A stretch of 64,000 nucleotides of DNA from Mycobacterium sp. Root135 (GTDB taxonomy: Bacteria > Actinomycetota > Actinomycetes > Mycobacteriales > Mycobacteriaceae). Below, one piece after another: positions 45,651 to 53,949 of this stretch; positions within the stretch are counted from its first letter, which is position 1, and each line of letters begins with the position of its first letter. The translations under genes were made by a program, and so were the position numbers. Below the pieces are notes generated by a model, which saw only the letters and a program-made list of their open reading frames with translations, was not told where the DNA came from and made no database searches. The stretch spans positions 248,001-312,000 of the forward strand of contig NZ_LMEZ01000004.1 in the NCBI RefSeq assembly GCF_001426545.1, given 5' to 3'.

Positions 45651-45690
45651 TGTTCGTCATCGGCGAATAATCGTCGACGGTGTTCGTCAT
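45651..45690. promoter_or_regulatory. LysR-box with 30-bp direct repeat in divergent promoter
   Basis: TTCGTCATCGGCGAA (45653-45667) is a T-N11-A dyad of the LysR type. TGTTCGTCAT at 45651-45660 is repeated exactly at 45681-45690, 30 bp apart, about three helical turns. The element lies between the LysR start (45618) and the hyi start (45770), as expected for autoregulation and activation. Confidence 0.6.
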
Positions 45691-45769
45691 TGTTCAATGC
45701 CCCGCCGGTACCTAGTGTCGTTGACGCTGCGACATCCATGCAGCCCAACGGTTTTGAAAAGAGGACGTG

Positions 45770-46633
45770 GTGGCTTCCGCATTGTGGGCGACGTCGCAGG
45801 CGAACATCTCCCTGCTGTTCGGCGACGTTCCCTTCGAACGACGGGCCGCAGCCGCGGCCGCCGCCGGCTTCGAGTCGATCGAGTGCTGGTGGCCATTCGC
45901 CGTCGCCGCACCACCCACCGCCGAGGTCGACGCATTCGTGGCGACGGTCGCCGACGCGGGCGTGACGCTGCGCGGCCTGAACTTCTTCGCAGGAAACATG
46001 GCGGCCGGAGATCGCGGCATCGCGTCGAACCCGCACCGCAGGAACGAATTCGACGACAGCGTCGCCGTCGCCGTCGACGTCGGCGCCCGCCTGGGCGTCA
46101 CCGCATTCAACGCGCTCTACGGCAACCGCTTGCCGGAGCTGAGCGTCGCCGAGCAGGACGAGGCCGCGCTCGACGCCCTCGCCGCGGCCACGGAGCACGC
46201 CGACTCGATCGGGGCGACCGTACTCGTCGAGCCGGTCAGCGGCATGGACGCCTACCCACTCAAGCTGGCCGGTGACGTCCTCGCGGTGATCCGCGGGGTA
46301 CGGGAGCGGACCCAGCGCGGCAGGATCGCGCTGTTGGCCGATCTGTACCACCTGACCGTCAACGGCGACGACGTCCGCCGCGTGGTGACCGAACACGTCG
46401 ACCACATCGGACACGTCCAAATCGCAGACGCCCCCGGCCGCCACGAGCCCGGCTCAGGAGACGCCCCCCTCGTCGAGTTGGTCGAACTCCTCGCGCAATC
46501 CGGATACACGGGAAGGCTTGGCCTGGAGTACATCCCGACCGGTGACACCGTTGCCGGACTCACCTGGTTGCACCAACTGACCTCGAGCCCGAGCGCAGAC
46601 GCCACCTCGACCGTCGCCGAGGTGACCCGATGA
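45770..46633 (+). CDS. hyi: Hydroxypyruvate isomerase
   Basis: The 287-residue TIM-barrel enzyme interconverts hydroxypyruvate and tartronate semialdehyde. Typical features are NISLLFGDVPFERRAAAAAAAGF at the start, RGLNFFAGNMAAGDRGIAS, the metal-site glutamates in VLVEPVSGMDAY and LGLEYIPTG, and ALLADLYHLT. Two GTG codons are adjacent (45767, 45770); AGAGGA upstream is better spaced for the second. It overlaps glxR by ATGA. The pair is characteristic of glyoxylate or sugar-acid catabolism leading to glycerate. Confidence 0.9.
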   Translation: MASALWATSQANISLLFGDVPFERRAAAAAAAGFESIECWWPFAVAAPPTAEVDAFVATVADAGVTLRGLNFFAGNMAAGDRGIASNPHRRNEFDDSVAVAVDVGARLGVTAFNALYGNRLPELSVAEQDEAALDALAAATEHADSIGATVLVEPVSGMDAYPLKLAGDVLAVIRGVRERTQRGRIALLADLYHLTVNGDDVRRVVTEHVDHIGHVQIADAPGRHEPGSGDAPLVELVELLAQSGYTGRLGLEYIPTGDTVAGLTWLHQLTSSPSADATSTVAEVTR

Positions 46634-47535
46634 CCACCCCACGAACCGACAAACCAACCGTCGCCTTCATCGGACTCGGCATCATGGGCTCGCCGATGGC
46701 GGCGAAGCTGTGCGCCGCCGGGCTGGACGTCGTCGGCTTCAGCCGCACCAGAGCCAAGGACGACGCGCTGGTGGCCAAGGGCATGCGCGCCGCCGACGAC
46801 GTCGCGAGCGCCGTCCGCGACGCGGACGTCATCATCACGATGCTCCCCGACTCTCCCGACGTCGAATCGGTGGCGCTCGGGTCCGCGGGCATCCTCGCAT
46901 CGGCCACGCCGGGCGCGCTGTTCGTCGACATGAGCACCATCCGACCCGACACCGCGCGAGCCGTCGGCGCGGCAGCCGAGACGCGCGGACTCCGCTTCCT
47001 CGACGCCCCGGTCAGCGGTGGCGAGCAAGCCGCAGTCGACGGCACGTTGTCGATCATGGTCGGCGGACCGGCAGAGTCGGTAGCCGAAGCCACCTCGGTC
47101 CTCGCGCACGTCGGCACGACCATCGTCCACGTCGGCCCGGTCGGAGCCGGCCAAACCGTCAAGGCCGCCAACCAACTCATCGTGGCGGGCAACATCGAAC
47201 TCCTGGCGGAAGCCCTGGTGTTCCTCGAAGCGCAACAGGTCGACACCGAGAAGGCGATCTCGGTACTCGAGGCAGGCCTGGCCGGCAGCACCGTCATGGC
47301 CCGCAAGGCACGGACGATGGTCGCCCGCCAGTTCAATCCAGGGTTCCGAATTGCCCTGCACGACAAGGATCTCGGCATCTTCACCGCTGCAGCCCGGACG
47401 TCACGGACAGCCACCCCCCTCGGTGCGGTCGTCGCCCAACTCGTGTCGACCGCCCACGCTCAAGGCGACGGCGACCTGGACCACTCCGCCCTGTTCCGGC
47501 TCGTCGAGCGGCTCTCCGGCCACCCGACGCCGTGA
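46630..47535 (+). CDS. glxR: 2-hydroxy-3-oxopropionate (tartronate semialdehyde) reductase
   Basis: The 301-residue beta-hydroxyacid dehydrogenase has the NAD(P) motif GLGIMGSPMAAKL, the substrate motif DAPVSGGEQAA, and the catalytic Lys in GAGQTVKAANQLIV. It reduces tartronate semialdehyde to D-glycerate, consuming the product of the isomerase upstream. The stop overlaps the GTG that begins the broken glycerate kinase. Confidence 0.92.
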   Translation: MTTPRTDKPTVAFIGLGIMGSPMAAKLCAAGLDVVGFSRTRAKDDALVAKGMRAADDVASAVRDADVIITMLPDSPDVESVALGSAGILASATPGALFVDMSTIRPDTARAVGAAAETRGLRFLDAPVSGGEQAAVDGTLSIMVGGPAESVAEATSVLAHVGTTIVHVGPVGAGQTVKAANQLIVAGNIELLAEALVFLEAQQVDTEKAISVLEAGLAGSTVMARKARTMVARQFNPGFRIALHDKDLGIFTAAARTSRTATPLGAVVAQLVSTAHAQGDGDLDHSALFRLVERLSGHPTP

Positions 47536-48246
47536 CCGCCGTCATCGCCACGCCCGACACGCTCGAGGGCAGCCTCTCCGAGGGGTTCACGGCGGTCCCC
47601 GCGACGGCAGCAGGGCCCTGGGACACCCGACGCCGCGCAGCCAGGATCGCCGTCAGGGACCAGACCGCCGTCGTCGAGCTCGCCACCGCGGTGGGAAGCG
47701 TCACACGCGGCGACAATCCGCTCAAACGCAACCACTCTCGGCCTCGGCCACCTGGTCAAGCACGCGCTCGACGTGGGGTGCACCGAGATCGTCCTCGCGC
47801 TCGGCGGCAGCGTCAGCACCGACGGCGGCGCAGGCATGCTGCACGCGCTCGGCGCGATGCTGCACTCTCTTCGCGGCCGCCCGTTGACACTAGGGATCAA
47901 CGCGATCGGCAACGCCGCCTACCTGGACCTGGCCGGGTTGGACCCGCGAGTCGCCAACACGACGTTCACCGTCGTCGCCGACGTCACCAACCCGCTGCTC
48001 GGCCCCTACGGCGCCGCGACGGCCTTCGGCCCGTCGAAGGGTGCCACCCACGCCCAAGTCGTCATCCTCGAGCGCCGACTCCGCGGGTGGAGCGAACTGG
48101 TCAACGCCGCCACCGGCACGGACATGACGCTGACCCCTGGCGCAGGCGCGGCCGGCGGAACGGGGTTCGCCGCGATGGCAGTTCTCGGGGCGAATTTCCG
48201 ACATCTGGTGACTCCCGCCAACCCCATCGTGCTCGACAACCCATGA
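47532..48246 (+). pseudogene. glxK: Degraded glycerate kinase (deletions and frameshift)
   Basis: From GTG 47532 the first frame gives VTAVIATPDTLEGSLSEGFTAV, a worn form of the glycerate-kinase start (APDSFKGSLS...), then skips the ADGGEGT region and continues to TAVVELATAVG...DNPLK near 47724. At about 47724-47731 the homology moves to another frame (TTLGLGHLVKHALDVG, then IVLALGGSVSTDGGAGMLHALG) and runs to 48246, where it stops soon after PGAGAAGGTGFAAM, lacking the last third of the family. About 238 codons remain where about 370 are normal. In the original frame no stop occurs before the transketolase, which starts 17 bp later. Confidence 0.85.
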
Positions 48247-48263
48247 CACTCAAAGGAATTCCC

Positions 48264-50330
48264 ATGACCGATCTGGCCACCCCCGTCACCTTCGACGCCG
48301 ACACGGTCGCCGTCAACACGATCAGAACACTGGTCATCGACGCCGTCGCTCAGGCGAAGTCGGGGCACCCCGGCGCGGCGATGGCCCTGGCTCCGGTCGG
48401 ATACACGCTGTGGAACCGGGCACTGACCTACGACGTCGACGATCCACGCTGGGTCAACCGCGACCGGTTCGTGCTGTCGGCGGGGCACGCCTCGATGCTG
48501 CTCTACGCGCTGCTGCACCTGGCTCGCGTCCGCTGCGCCGAACGCGACCGACTGACGATCGAACTCGACGACATCCGCCGGTTCCGTCAACTCGGGAGCC
48601 CGTGCGCAGGACACCCCGAATACGAACTGGCCGACGGGATCGAGTGCACGACGGGGCCGTTGGGAACGGGCGTCGCCACCAGCGTCGGCATGGCGATGGC
48701 CGGCAAATGGCAAGCGGCACAGTTCAACCGGCCGGAATTCGACGTTTTCGACTACCGCGTGTTCGCCCTGGCCGGTGACGGCGACATGATGGAGGGCATC
48801 AGCCAGGAGGCGGCGTCGCTGGCCGGGCACCTCAAACTGGACAACCTCTGCTGGATCTACGACAGCAACGCGATCACCATCGAGGGCGAGACGTCGCTGG
48901 CGTTCACCGAGGACGTGGCGACCCGCTTCCGCGCCTACGGGTGGGCCGTCACCTACGTCGCGGACGCCAACGACATCGGCGCGCTGCAAAGGGCTTTCGG
49001 TCAATTCGCCTCGCACACCGGATCTCCGATGCTCATCATCGTCCGCAGCATCATCGGCTACGGCGCACCGACGAAGCAGGGCACCGCGTCGGCGCACAGT
49101 GAACCGCTCGGCGCGGACGAGGCGCGCGCTGCCAAACGCTTCTACCAGTGGCCGGTGGACGCCCAGTTCCTCGTCCCCGACGTCGCTTACGAGCAGTTCG
49201 CGCTCGGAGTCGCCGCCAGAGGCACCAGGAAGCGCGCCGACTGGAACGCCATGCTCGCCCGATACCAAACCGCCCATCCCGAGCTGGCCGACGGGCTCGC
49301 CTCGATGATCAGCCGGACGCTGCCCGACGGCTGGGATGCCGACCTGCCCGAATTCACCCCCGACGACGGCCCGATGGCCGGACGAATGGCCAATCACCAA
49401 GTCCTCAACGCGGTGGCCACGGCGGTGCCGTGGCTGCTGGGCGGCGCGTCCGACCTGGCACCGTCGACCAAGACGGCGCTCGACGACTGCGGGCACTTCG
49501 GTCCCGCCGACTACGCCGGGAGGAATCTGCACTTCGGGGTGCGCGAGGCCGCGGCCGCGGCAGCCGCGAACGGGTTGGCGCTGTGCGGGTTACGCCCCTT
49601 CCAAGCCGGCTTCCTCGTCTTCTCCGACTTCCAGCGGGGACCTCTGCGCCTCGGCGCCCTGATGGGCCAACCGGTGATCCACGTCTACACCCACGACTCC
49701 ATCGGCATGGGTGAGGACGGTCCCACGCACCAGCCCGTCGAGCAGCTGGCCTCGCTGCGCGCGATGCCCAACATGGTCGACCTGCGCCCCGCCGACGCCA
49801 ACGAAATTCGCGAAGCCTGGCGGGTCATCATGTCCGTCGTCGACGGGCCCGTCGCGCTGGTGCTGTCCAAACAGGACGGTCCCGTCTTCGACAGGACGAC
49901 ACTCGGGTCGGCGGCAGGCGTGGCCCGCGGCGCATACGTCTTGGCCGACCCGGCCGACGGTGCGCAGCCCGTCGCGCTGATCATCGCCACCGGAAGTGAA
50001 GTGGCACTGGCGATGCAGGCACGGGAGCTCCTCGCCGAGTCCGGCGTCGCCGTCCGCGTGGTCAGCATGCCGTCGTGGGCGTTGTTCGACGCCCAGGACC
50101 GCGACTACCGCGACTCGGTCCTGCCGCCGAGCCTCACCGCGCGGGTGTCCGTCGAGGCGGCGTCCGGTTTCGGCTGGGAACGCCACGTCGGGCCGCTGGG
50201 TCGAATCATCGCGGTCACCGGCTTCGGCGCCTCCGGGCCCGCCGCGGATCTGCGCCGCCACTTCGGCTTCACCCCCGACGACGTCGCACGTGCCGTGCAC
50301 GAGGTGCTCGCGATTCACCCGAAGGAGTAG
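48264..50330 (+). CDS. tkt: Transketolase
   Basis: The 688-residue thiamine-diphosphate enzyme moves two-carbon units between ketose and aldose phosphates. Marks are AKSGHPGAAMALAPV, the cofactor motif GDGDMMEGISQEA, FGVREAAAAAAANGLAL, the RPFQAGFLVFSDF stretch and IHVYTHDSIGMGEDGPTHQPVEQ. ATG 48264 follows AAAGGA at 6 bases; the ATG at 48243 inside the pseudogene end is less likely. The sequence diverges from what I recall of housekeeping mycobacterial transketolase, so it is probably a second copy serving this island. Confidence 0.93.
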   Translation: MTDLATPVTFDADTVAVNTIRTLVIDAVAQAKSGHPGAAMALAPVGYTLWNRALTYDVDDPRWVNRDRFVLSAGHASMLLYALLHLARVRCAERDRLTIELDDIRRFRQLGSPCAGHPEYELADGIECTTGPLGTGVATSVGMAMAGKWQAAQFNRPEFDVFDYRVFALAGDGDMMEGISQEAASLAGHLKLDNLCWIYDSNAITIEGETSLAFTEDVATRFRAYGWAVTYVADANDIGALQRAFGQFASHTGSPMLIIVRSIIGYGAPTKQGTASAHSEPLGADEARAAKRFYQWPVDAQFLVPDVAYEQFALGVAARGTRKRADWNAMLARYQTAHPELADGLASMISRTLPDGWDADLPEFTPDDGPMAGRMANHQVLNAVATAVPWLLGGASDLAPSTKTALDDCGHFGPADYAGRNLHFGVREAAAAAAANGLALCGLRPFQAGFLVFSDFQRGPLRLGALMGQPVIHVYTHDSIGMGEDGPTHQPVEQLASLRAMPNMVDLRPADANEIREAWRVIMSVVDGPVALVLSKQDGPVFDRTTLGSAAGVARGAYVLADPADGAQPVALIIATGSEVALAMQARELLAESGVAVRVVSMPSWALFDAQDRDYRDSVLPPSLTARVSVEAASGFGWERHVGPLGRIIAVTGFGASGPAADLRRHFGFTPDDVARAVHEVLAIHPKE

Positions 50331-50422
50331 CCGCCAGTGCCGGGCGCGGGCGAACGTCAACTGACGTTCATCTGCGCGAGGTACACCGGATCCGTGCCGA
50401 CGAAGACTGCAGGAGCGATGCC

Positions 50423-50701
50423 ATGACCACACCGAGCCGACGCGAGGATCCGTCGTCGCGACGCATGATCGACCTGGCCACCGGAATGCTGATGGGACTC
50501 CGCGGATGCTCGGAGCGTGACGCCTTCGACGACCTCGTCAAGGCGGTCCACGAAACCGGCATCGGCCCAGCCGCTCTGGCGACGGCCCTGGTGCACCTGG
50601 TCGGCGGCGAGCGCGACGGAGTTCCCCATCAGACCGAGGCAGCCCTCGTCTGGGGTCACCTGCTGCCGGCGCGGGTCGCGTCGGCCGCCGTGGCCGAATG
50701 A
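50423..50701 (+). CDS. ANTAR-domain protein (no sensor domain)
   Basis: The 92-residue protein is little more than an ANTAR RNA-binding domain (SSRRMIDLATGMLMGLRGCSERDAFDDLV...) plus a short helical tail. AGGAG lies 7 bases before ATG 50423. Lacking GAF or receiver domains, it would depend on a partner for signal input, or bind RNA constitutively. It overlaps the next gene by ATGA. It could act on the transketolase-side transcripts, but no paired hairpins were identified. Confidence 0.8.
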   Translation: MTTPSRREDPSSRRMIDLATGMLMGLRGCSERDAFDDLVKAVHETGIGPAALATALVHLVGGERDGVPHQTEAALVWGHLLPARVASAAVAE

Positions 50702-50931
50702 CTCCGCCGACAGTGACCTACGACGCACCGACCGGTGACGTCCGGTCGGCGTTCCAGCACGCGTTGATGTGCGCCATCACCGATGGACGCCTTCCTGGCA
50801 GAAGTTGTCCGTTGCGCGCGAACACCTGGGCGGCGATCGAGGCGATCGCGCGCAATCATCCCGAAGCCGCAACCGAGTTGATCAACCACGCCTACGACTC
50901 GTTCCAGTCTGAGTACGGCGCGGTCGGCTGA
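50698..50931 (+). CDS. Hypothetical protein co-translated with ANTAR protein
   Basis: The 77-residue soluble protein (TPPTVTYDAPTGDVRSAFQ..., ending DSFQSEYGAVG) starts in the ATGA overlap with the ANTAR gene. It is helical, has two Cys, and matches no family I recognise. The tight coupling suggests that the two products work together. Confidence 0.65.
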   Translation: MTPPTVTYDAPTGDVRSAFQHALMCAITDGRLPGRSCPLRANTWAAIEAIARNHPEAATELINHAYDSFQSEYGAVG

Positions 50932-51312
50932 CGGCCTGCCCGCCATGGGCTCTGATCGCCGCTCCCAGCTAAACGTTTGCCAGGTCGGCGCGAACCCTGC
51001 GCTCTACCAGTAGCGGCACGAGGTCGGAAGACGCGAAGGCCCTTCAGGCTCGAACGCTCCTGAAGGAATTGCGCGACCAGGTCGAGACGGTGTCTCGCAA
51101 GCTGGAGATCGTCGAAATCAGTCCAGGTCCGCTCGCGGCATCGCCTACGTTCACCGTCACCAGTCCGAGTTGCGTCGAGAGCTCCGAGAAGCGCACCGAC
51201 TCGTGGACGCCCTACGCGCCGTCACCGGGAGACCCTCACCTGCGCTCTGCCACGCGACTCCGCTGCGCACGTGTAGGTCGAGCCGTTCGCGAAGACCCAG
51301 ACCCCACAACGC
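50932..51312. other. Non-coding or decayed stretch upstream of tRNA-Tyr
   Basis: No intact gene is supported here. Plus-strand frames contain two helix-like charged pieces, QARTLLKELRDQVETVSRKLE (about 51044-51110, split by frame from) RRELREAHRLVDAL (about 51173-51215), which read as parts of one coiled-coil protein broken by a frameshift. No ribosome binding site or complete frame is present. Confidence 0.35.
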
Positions 51313-51342
51313 AGCCAGGCCCCCTCGAAAGGGGGCCTGGCT
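51313..51342 (-). terminator. Hairpin terminator after tRNA-Tyr
   Basis: A perfect 13-bp stem (AGCCAGGCCCCCT pairing with AGGGGGCCTGGCT) with a four-base CGAA loop lies 5 bases past the tRNA 3' end on the minus strand. There is no U-tract, as is common for mycobacterial hairpin terminators. Confidence 0.7.
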
Positions 51343-51347
51343 GGGTG

Positions 51348-51430
51348 TGGCAGGTACAGGATTCGAACCTGTGTAGGCGTTAGCCGACGGATTTACAGTC
51401 CGCTCCCATTGGCCGCTCGGGCAACCTGCC
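51348..51430 (-). tRNA. tRNA-Tyr (anticodon GTA)
   Basis: The minus strand folds as a class II tRNA of 83 bases: acceptor GGCAGGT pairing with ACCTGCC, D-arm with GAGCGG, anticodon loop CTGTAAA (GTA), a long variable arm, and T-arm with GGTTCGAATCC. The discriminator is A and CCA is not encoded. A plus-strand reading through it gives the well-known false peptide AGTGFEPV. Confidence 0.95.
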
Positions 51431-51530
51431 GGGATTCGCACCAATCCGGAACCCCGGTTTGGTGCGACTAGCAGGGTACAACGAGGATGGTCCCAACACG
51501 AAAACGCATCAACATAGGAGGGAGCCATCC

Positions 51531-52022
51531 ATGGCGGATTCCAGCTTCGACGTCGTCAGCAAGGCCGATCGCCAAGAGGTCGACAACGCGCTCAACCAAG
51601 CTGCCAAGGAGTTGTCCACCCGATTCGACTTCCGCGGCACCGAGACCACCATCGAATGGCAGGGTGAGGAGGGCATCATCCTCGTCTCCTCCACCGAGGA
51701 GCGCGTGAAGGCCGCCGTCGACGTCTTCAAGGAAAAGCTCATCCGACGCGACATCTCGATGAAGGCCTTCGACGCCGGCGACCCTCAGGCCTCCGGCAAG
51801 ACCTACAAGGTCATCGGCAGCATCAAGCAGGGCATCGACAGCGAGAACGCCAAGAAGATCACCAAGCTCATCCGCGACGAGGGCCCCAAGGGCGTCAAGG
51901 CGCAGATTCAGGGCGAGGAGATCCGCGTCAGCTCCAAGAAGCGCGACGACCTGCAGGCCGTGCAGTCGCTGCTGCGGGGCGCCGACCTCGAGGTGGCTCT
52001 GCAGTTCGTCAACTACCGGTAG
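51531..52022 (+). CDS. yajQ: YajQ-family nucleotide-binding protein
   Basis: The 163-residue protein has the YajQ pattern ([44 protein letters not shown], ending VALQFVNYR). Members bind cyclic di-GMP, GTP or RNA; some act as co-regulators. It corresponds to Rv0566c. ATG 51531 follows a strong GGAGGGAG. A GGDEF-EAL enzyme is encoded elsewhere in the window, but no direct link is shown. Confidence 0.94.
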   Translation: MADSSFDVVSKADRQEVDNALNQAAKELSTRFDFRGTETTIEWQGEEGIILVSSTEERVKAAVDVFKEKLIRRDISMKAFDAGDPQASGKTYKVIGSIKQGIDSENAKKITKLIRDEGPKGVKAQIQGEEIRVSSKKRDDLQAVQSLLRGADLEVALQFVNYR

Positions 52023-52116
52023 CGCGCCGAACGTGACGCCACGGTGAGAATGGCGCGGCTTTCTCGCAGTGGCATCACAATGGGCGACGGCCAGCCGCCC
52101 CAGCACCCGTGAATGC

Positions 52117-52153
52117 AACGAGCCCGGAGACGTTGGACGTCTCCGGGCTCGTT
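52117..52153. terminator. Bidirectional hairpin terminator between convergent genes
   Basis: AACGAGCCCGGAGACG (52117-52132) and its exact complement (52138-52153) enclose a 5-base loop, a 16-bp perfect stem. TGTTGGTT follows on the plus strand. It sits 95 bp after yajQ and 37 bp after the minus-strand secreted protein gene, and can serve both. Confidence 0.85.
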
Positions 52154-52189
52154 GTTGGTTCAGCGCCCGCTAGGGCGAGGTAAGGCCTA

Positions 52190-52705
52190 TTACGACTCGG
52201 GGTCCGACCCACCGTTCTGGATCGCGCGGATGAACTGGCCGGGGGCGTTCGCGAGGCTGTTGGCCAGGGTTCCCGGCGCGGCAGCCAAAGCTCCACCGGC
52301 AATCACAGGCGAGGTGGCGATGATGCCTGCGCCTGTTGCAAACTGGCTCGGAAGGCCCGCCACGCCAGCGGCGAACTGTCCGGGCACGGCTACGAGACCA
52401 CAGCTGCCGTCGCCCGGGTTCGAACCATCCTCATTGGGCGGGCATCCCACACCTGCGAGGTTCTCGACACTGGCAAGACCACACTTGGAAAAGGTGCCCG
52501 TGCCCTTGCCCCCGGCGGTGTATTCCGCACAACTCTGACCGGCGAGCTGCGCCGGCGCCGCAGCGACGTTGTCCGCAATGGTGCACGGAATGGACGTGAG
52601 TCCAGGTGCGCAGGCTGCCGACGCAGGCGCGGCCATCCCCGCGAACAAGCCGGCGAAGAGACCGGCGGCGGCGATCACCAGAGCCGCCAAGAACTTTGAA
52701 ATCAC
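52190..52705 (-). CDS. Secreted Gly/Ala-rich hypothetical protein
   Basis: The 171-residue product has a signal peptide (about 1-30, ending PASA-AC). The mature part is rich in Ala and Gly, has six cysteines in its first half (LTSIPC, GQSC, KCG, GCPP, SCG), and repeats of a helix-like VPGQFAAGVAGLPSQFA type. No family is recognised. GTG 52705 has TAGGAGA 6 bases upstream, and a TATGCT -10 lies at 52751-52756 on the minus strand. Confidence 0.75.
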   Translation of the reverse strand: MISKFLAALVIAAAGLFAGLFAGMAAPASAACAPGLTSIPCTIADNVAAAPAQLAGQSCAEYTAGGKGTGTFSKCGLASVENLAGVGCPPNEDGSNPGDGSCGLVAVPGQFAAGVAGLPSQFATGAGIIATSPVIAGGALAAAPGTLANSLANAPGQFIRAIQNGGSDPES

Positions 52706-52903
52706 GGATTCTCCTAAGTATGAGCAACGAGCGCGTGTGCGATGCGCCATAGCATAACCCCCTGAGAGCCTCAGTAGCGCACCAAAATGCAAGTTCGTCA
52801 TCAGGCCGCCTGGCAACCATAATTGACGTACTAATCAACGATCTTGACCGTGAAAGAAAAGCCTTGCGTCGCCAAAGCATTCACTCGTCGAGGCCGTCGG
52901 CCA

Positions 52904-52909
52904 TACCCT
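52904..52909 (+). promoter_or_regulatory. Possible -10 for leaderless gpsA mRNA
   Basis: TACCCT lies 7 bases before the gpsA ATG, and no ribosome binding site is visible. A transcript starting at or next to the A of the ATG would be leaderless, a common mycobacterial mode. The -35 region is not recognisable. Confidence 0.3.
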
Positions 52910-52916
52910 GTTCGCC

Positions 52917-53942
52917 ATGGCACCTGCGCAGCGCAAACCGAACGTCGTCGTCCTAGGTGGAGGGTCCTGGGGCACCACGGTGGCCTCCATTTGCGCCCGC
53001 CGCGGCCCAACCCTGCAGTGGGTTCGCTCCCAGCAAACCGCCGACGACATCAACGACAACCACCGCAACTCCCGATACTTAGGCGAGGAGGTCGAGCTCG
53101 CCGAGAGCCTTCGCGCCACCACCGACTTCGCCGAGGCCGCCAATTGCGCCGACGTCTTGGTGATGGGCGTGCCGTCACACGGCTTCCGTGGCGTGCTGGA
53201 GGAACTGGCGAAGGAACTGCGGCCGTGGGTGCCCGTCGTGTCCTTGGTGAAGGGCCTCGAGCAGGGCACCAACATGCGGATGAGCGAGATCGTCAACGAG
53301 GTGCTGCCCGGTCACCCGGCCGGAATCCTCGCCGGCCCCAACATCGCTCGCGAGGTGGCCGAGGGCTACGCCGCCGCGGCGGTGCTCGCCATGCCCGACC
53401 AACTGCTGGCCGCAAACCTGGGAAACCTGTTCCGCACCCAGCGTTTCCGCACCTACACCACCGACGACGTGGTGGGCGTCGAGATGGCCGGCGCGCTCAA
53501 GAACGTCTACGCGATCGCCGTCGGCATGGGCTACAGCCTCGGCATCGGCGAAAACACCCGCGCGATGGTGATGGCGCGCGCCGTGCGGGAGATGTCGAAG
53601 CTCGGTGAAGCCATGGGCGGTCACCGCGACACGTTCGCCGGGCTGGCGGGCATGGGCGACCTGATCGTCACCTGCACCAGCCAGCGCAGCCGCAATCGCC
53701 ACGTCGGCGAACAGCTGGGTTCCGGCAAGTCGATCGACGAGATCATCGCGTCGATGAATCAGGTAGCCGAAGGCGTGAAGGCCGCCAGCGTCATCATGGA
53801 ATTCGCCGACAAGCACGGCCTGAACATGCCGATCGCCCGCGAGGTGGACCGCGTCATCAACCACGGGTCGACGGTCGAGGACGCCTACCGCGGCCTCGCG
53901 GCCGAGAAGCCGGGCCACGAGGTGCACGGCTCCGGCTTCTAG
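52917..53942 (+). CDS. gpsA: NAD(P)-dependent glycerol-3-phosphate dehydrogenase
   Basis: The 341-residue enzyme makes sn-glycerol 3-phosphate from dihydroxyacetone phosphate for phospholipid synthesis. Marks are VVLGGGSWGTTVA (NAD binding), VPSHGFRGVL, SLVKGLEQGTN, ILAGPNIAREVAEG, the catalytic Lys in EMAGALKNVYAIA, and the GLAGMGDLIVTC signature. It corresponds to gpdA1 of M. tuberculosis (Rv0564c). No ribosome binding site precedes ATG 52917; see the candidate -10 just upstream. Confidence 0.95.
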   Translation: MAPAQRKPNVVVLGGGSWGTTVASICARRGPTLQWVRSQQTADDINDNHRNSRYLGEEVELAESLRATTDFAEAANCADVLVMGVPSHGFRGVLEELAKELRPWVPVVSLVKGLEQGTNMRMSEIVNEVLPGHPAGILAGPNIAREVAEGYAAAAVLAMPDQLLAANLGNLFRTQRFRTYTTDDVVGVEMAGALKNVYAIAVGMGYSLGIGENTRAMVMARAVREMSKLGEAMGGHRDTFAGLAGMGDLIVTCTSQRSRNRHVGEQLGSGKSIDEIIASMNQVAEGVKAASVIMEFADKHGLNMPIAREVDRVINHGSTVEDAYRGLAAEKPGHEVHGSGF

Positions 53943-53949
53943 CGGCCCG

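Noticed and set aside
46710..50330. A single 1206-codon frame spanning glxR, the glycerate kinase remnant and transketolase
   Set aside because: The first part is a shadow frame of glxR with Arg-rich nonsense. The real transketolase begins at 48264 with a good ribosome binding site.
51170..51376. Plus-strand frame ending in AGTGFEPV
   Set aside because: This is the known false translation of a tRNA gene read on the opposite strand; tRNA-Tyr lies there.
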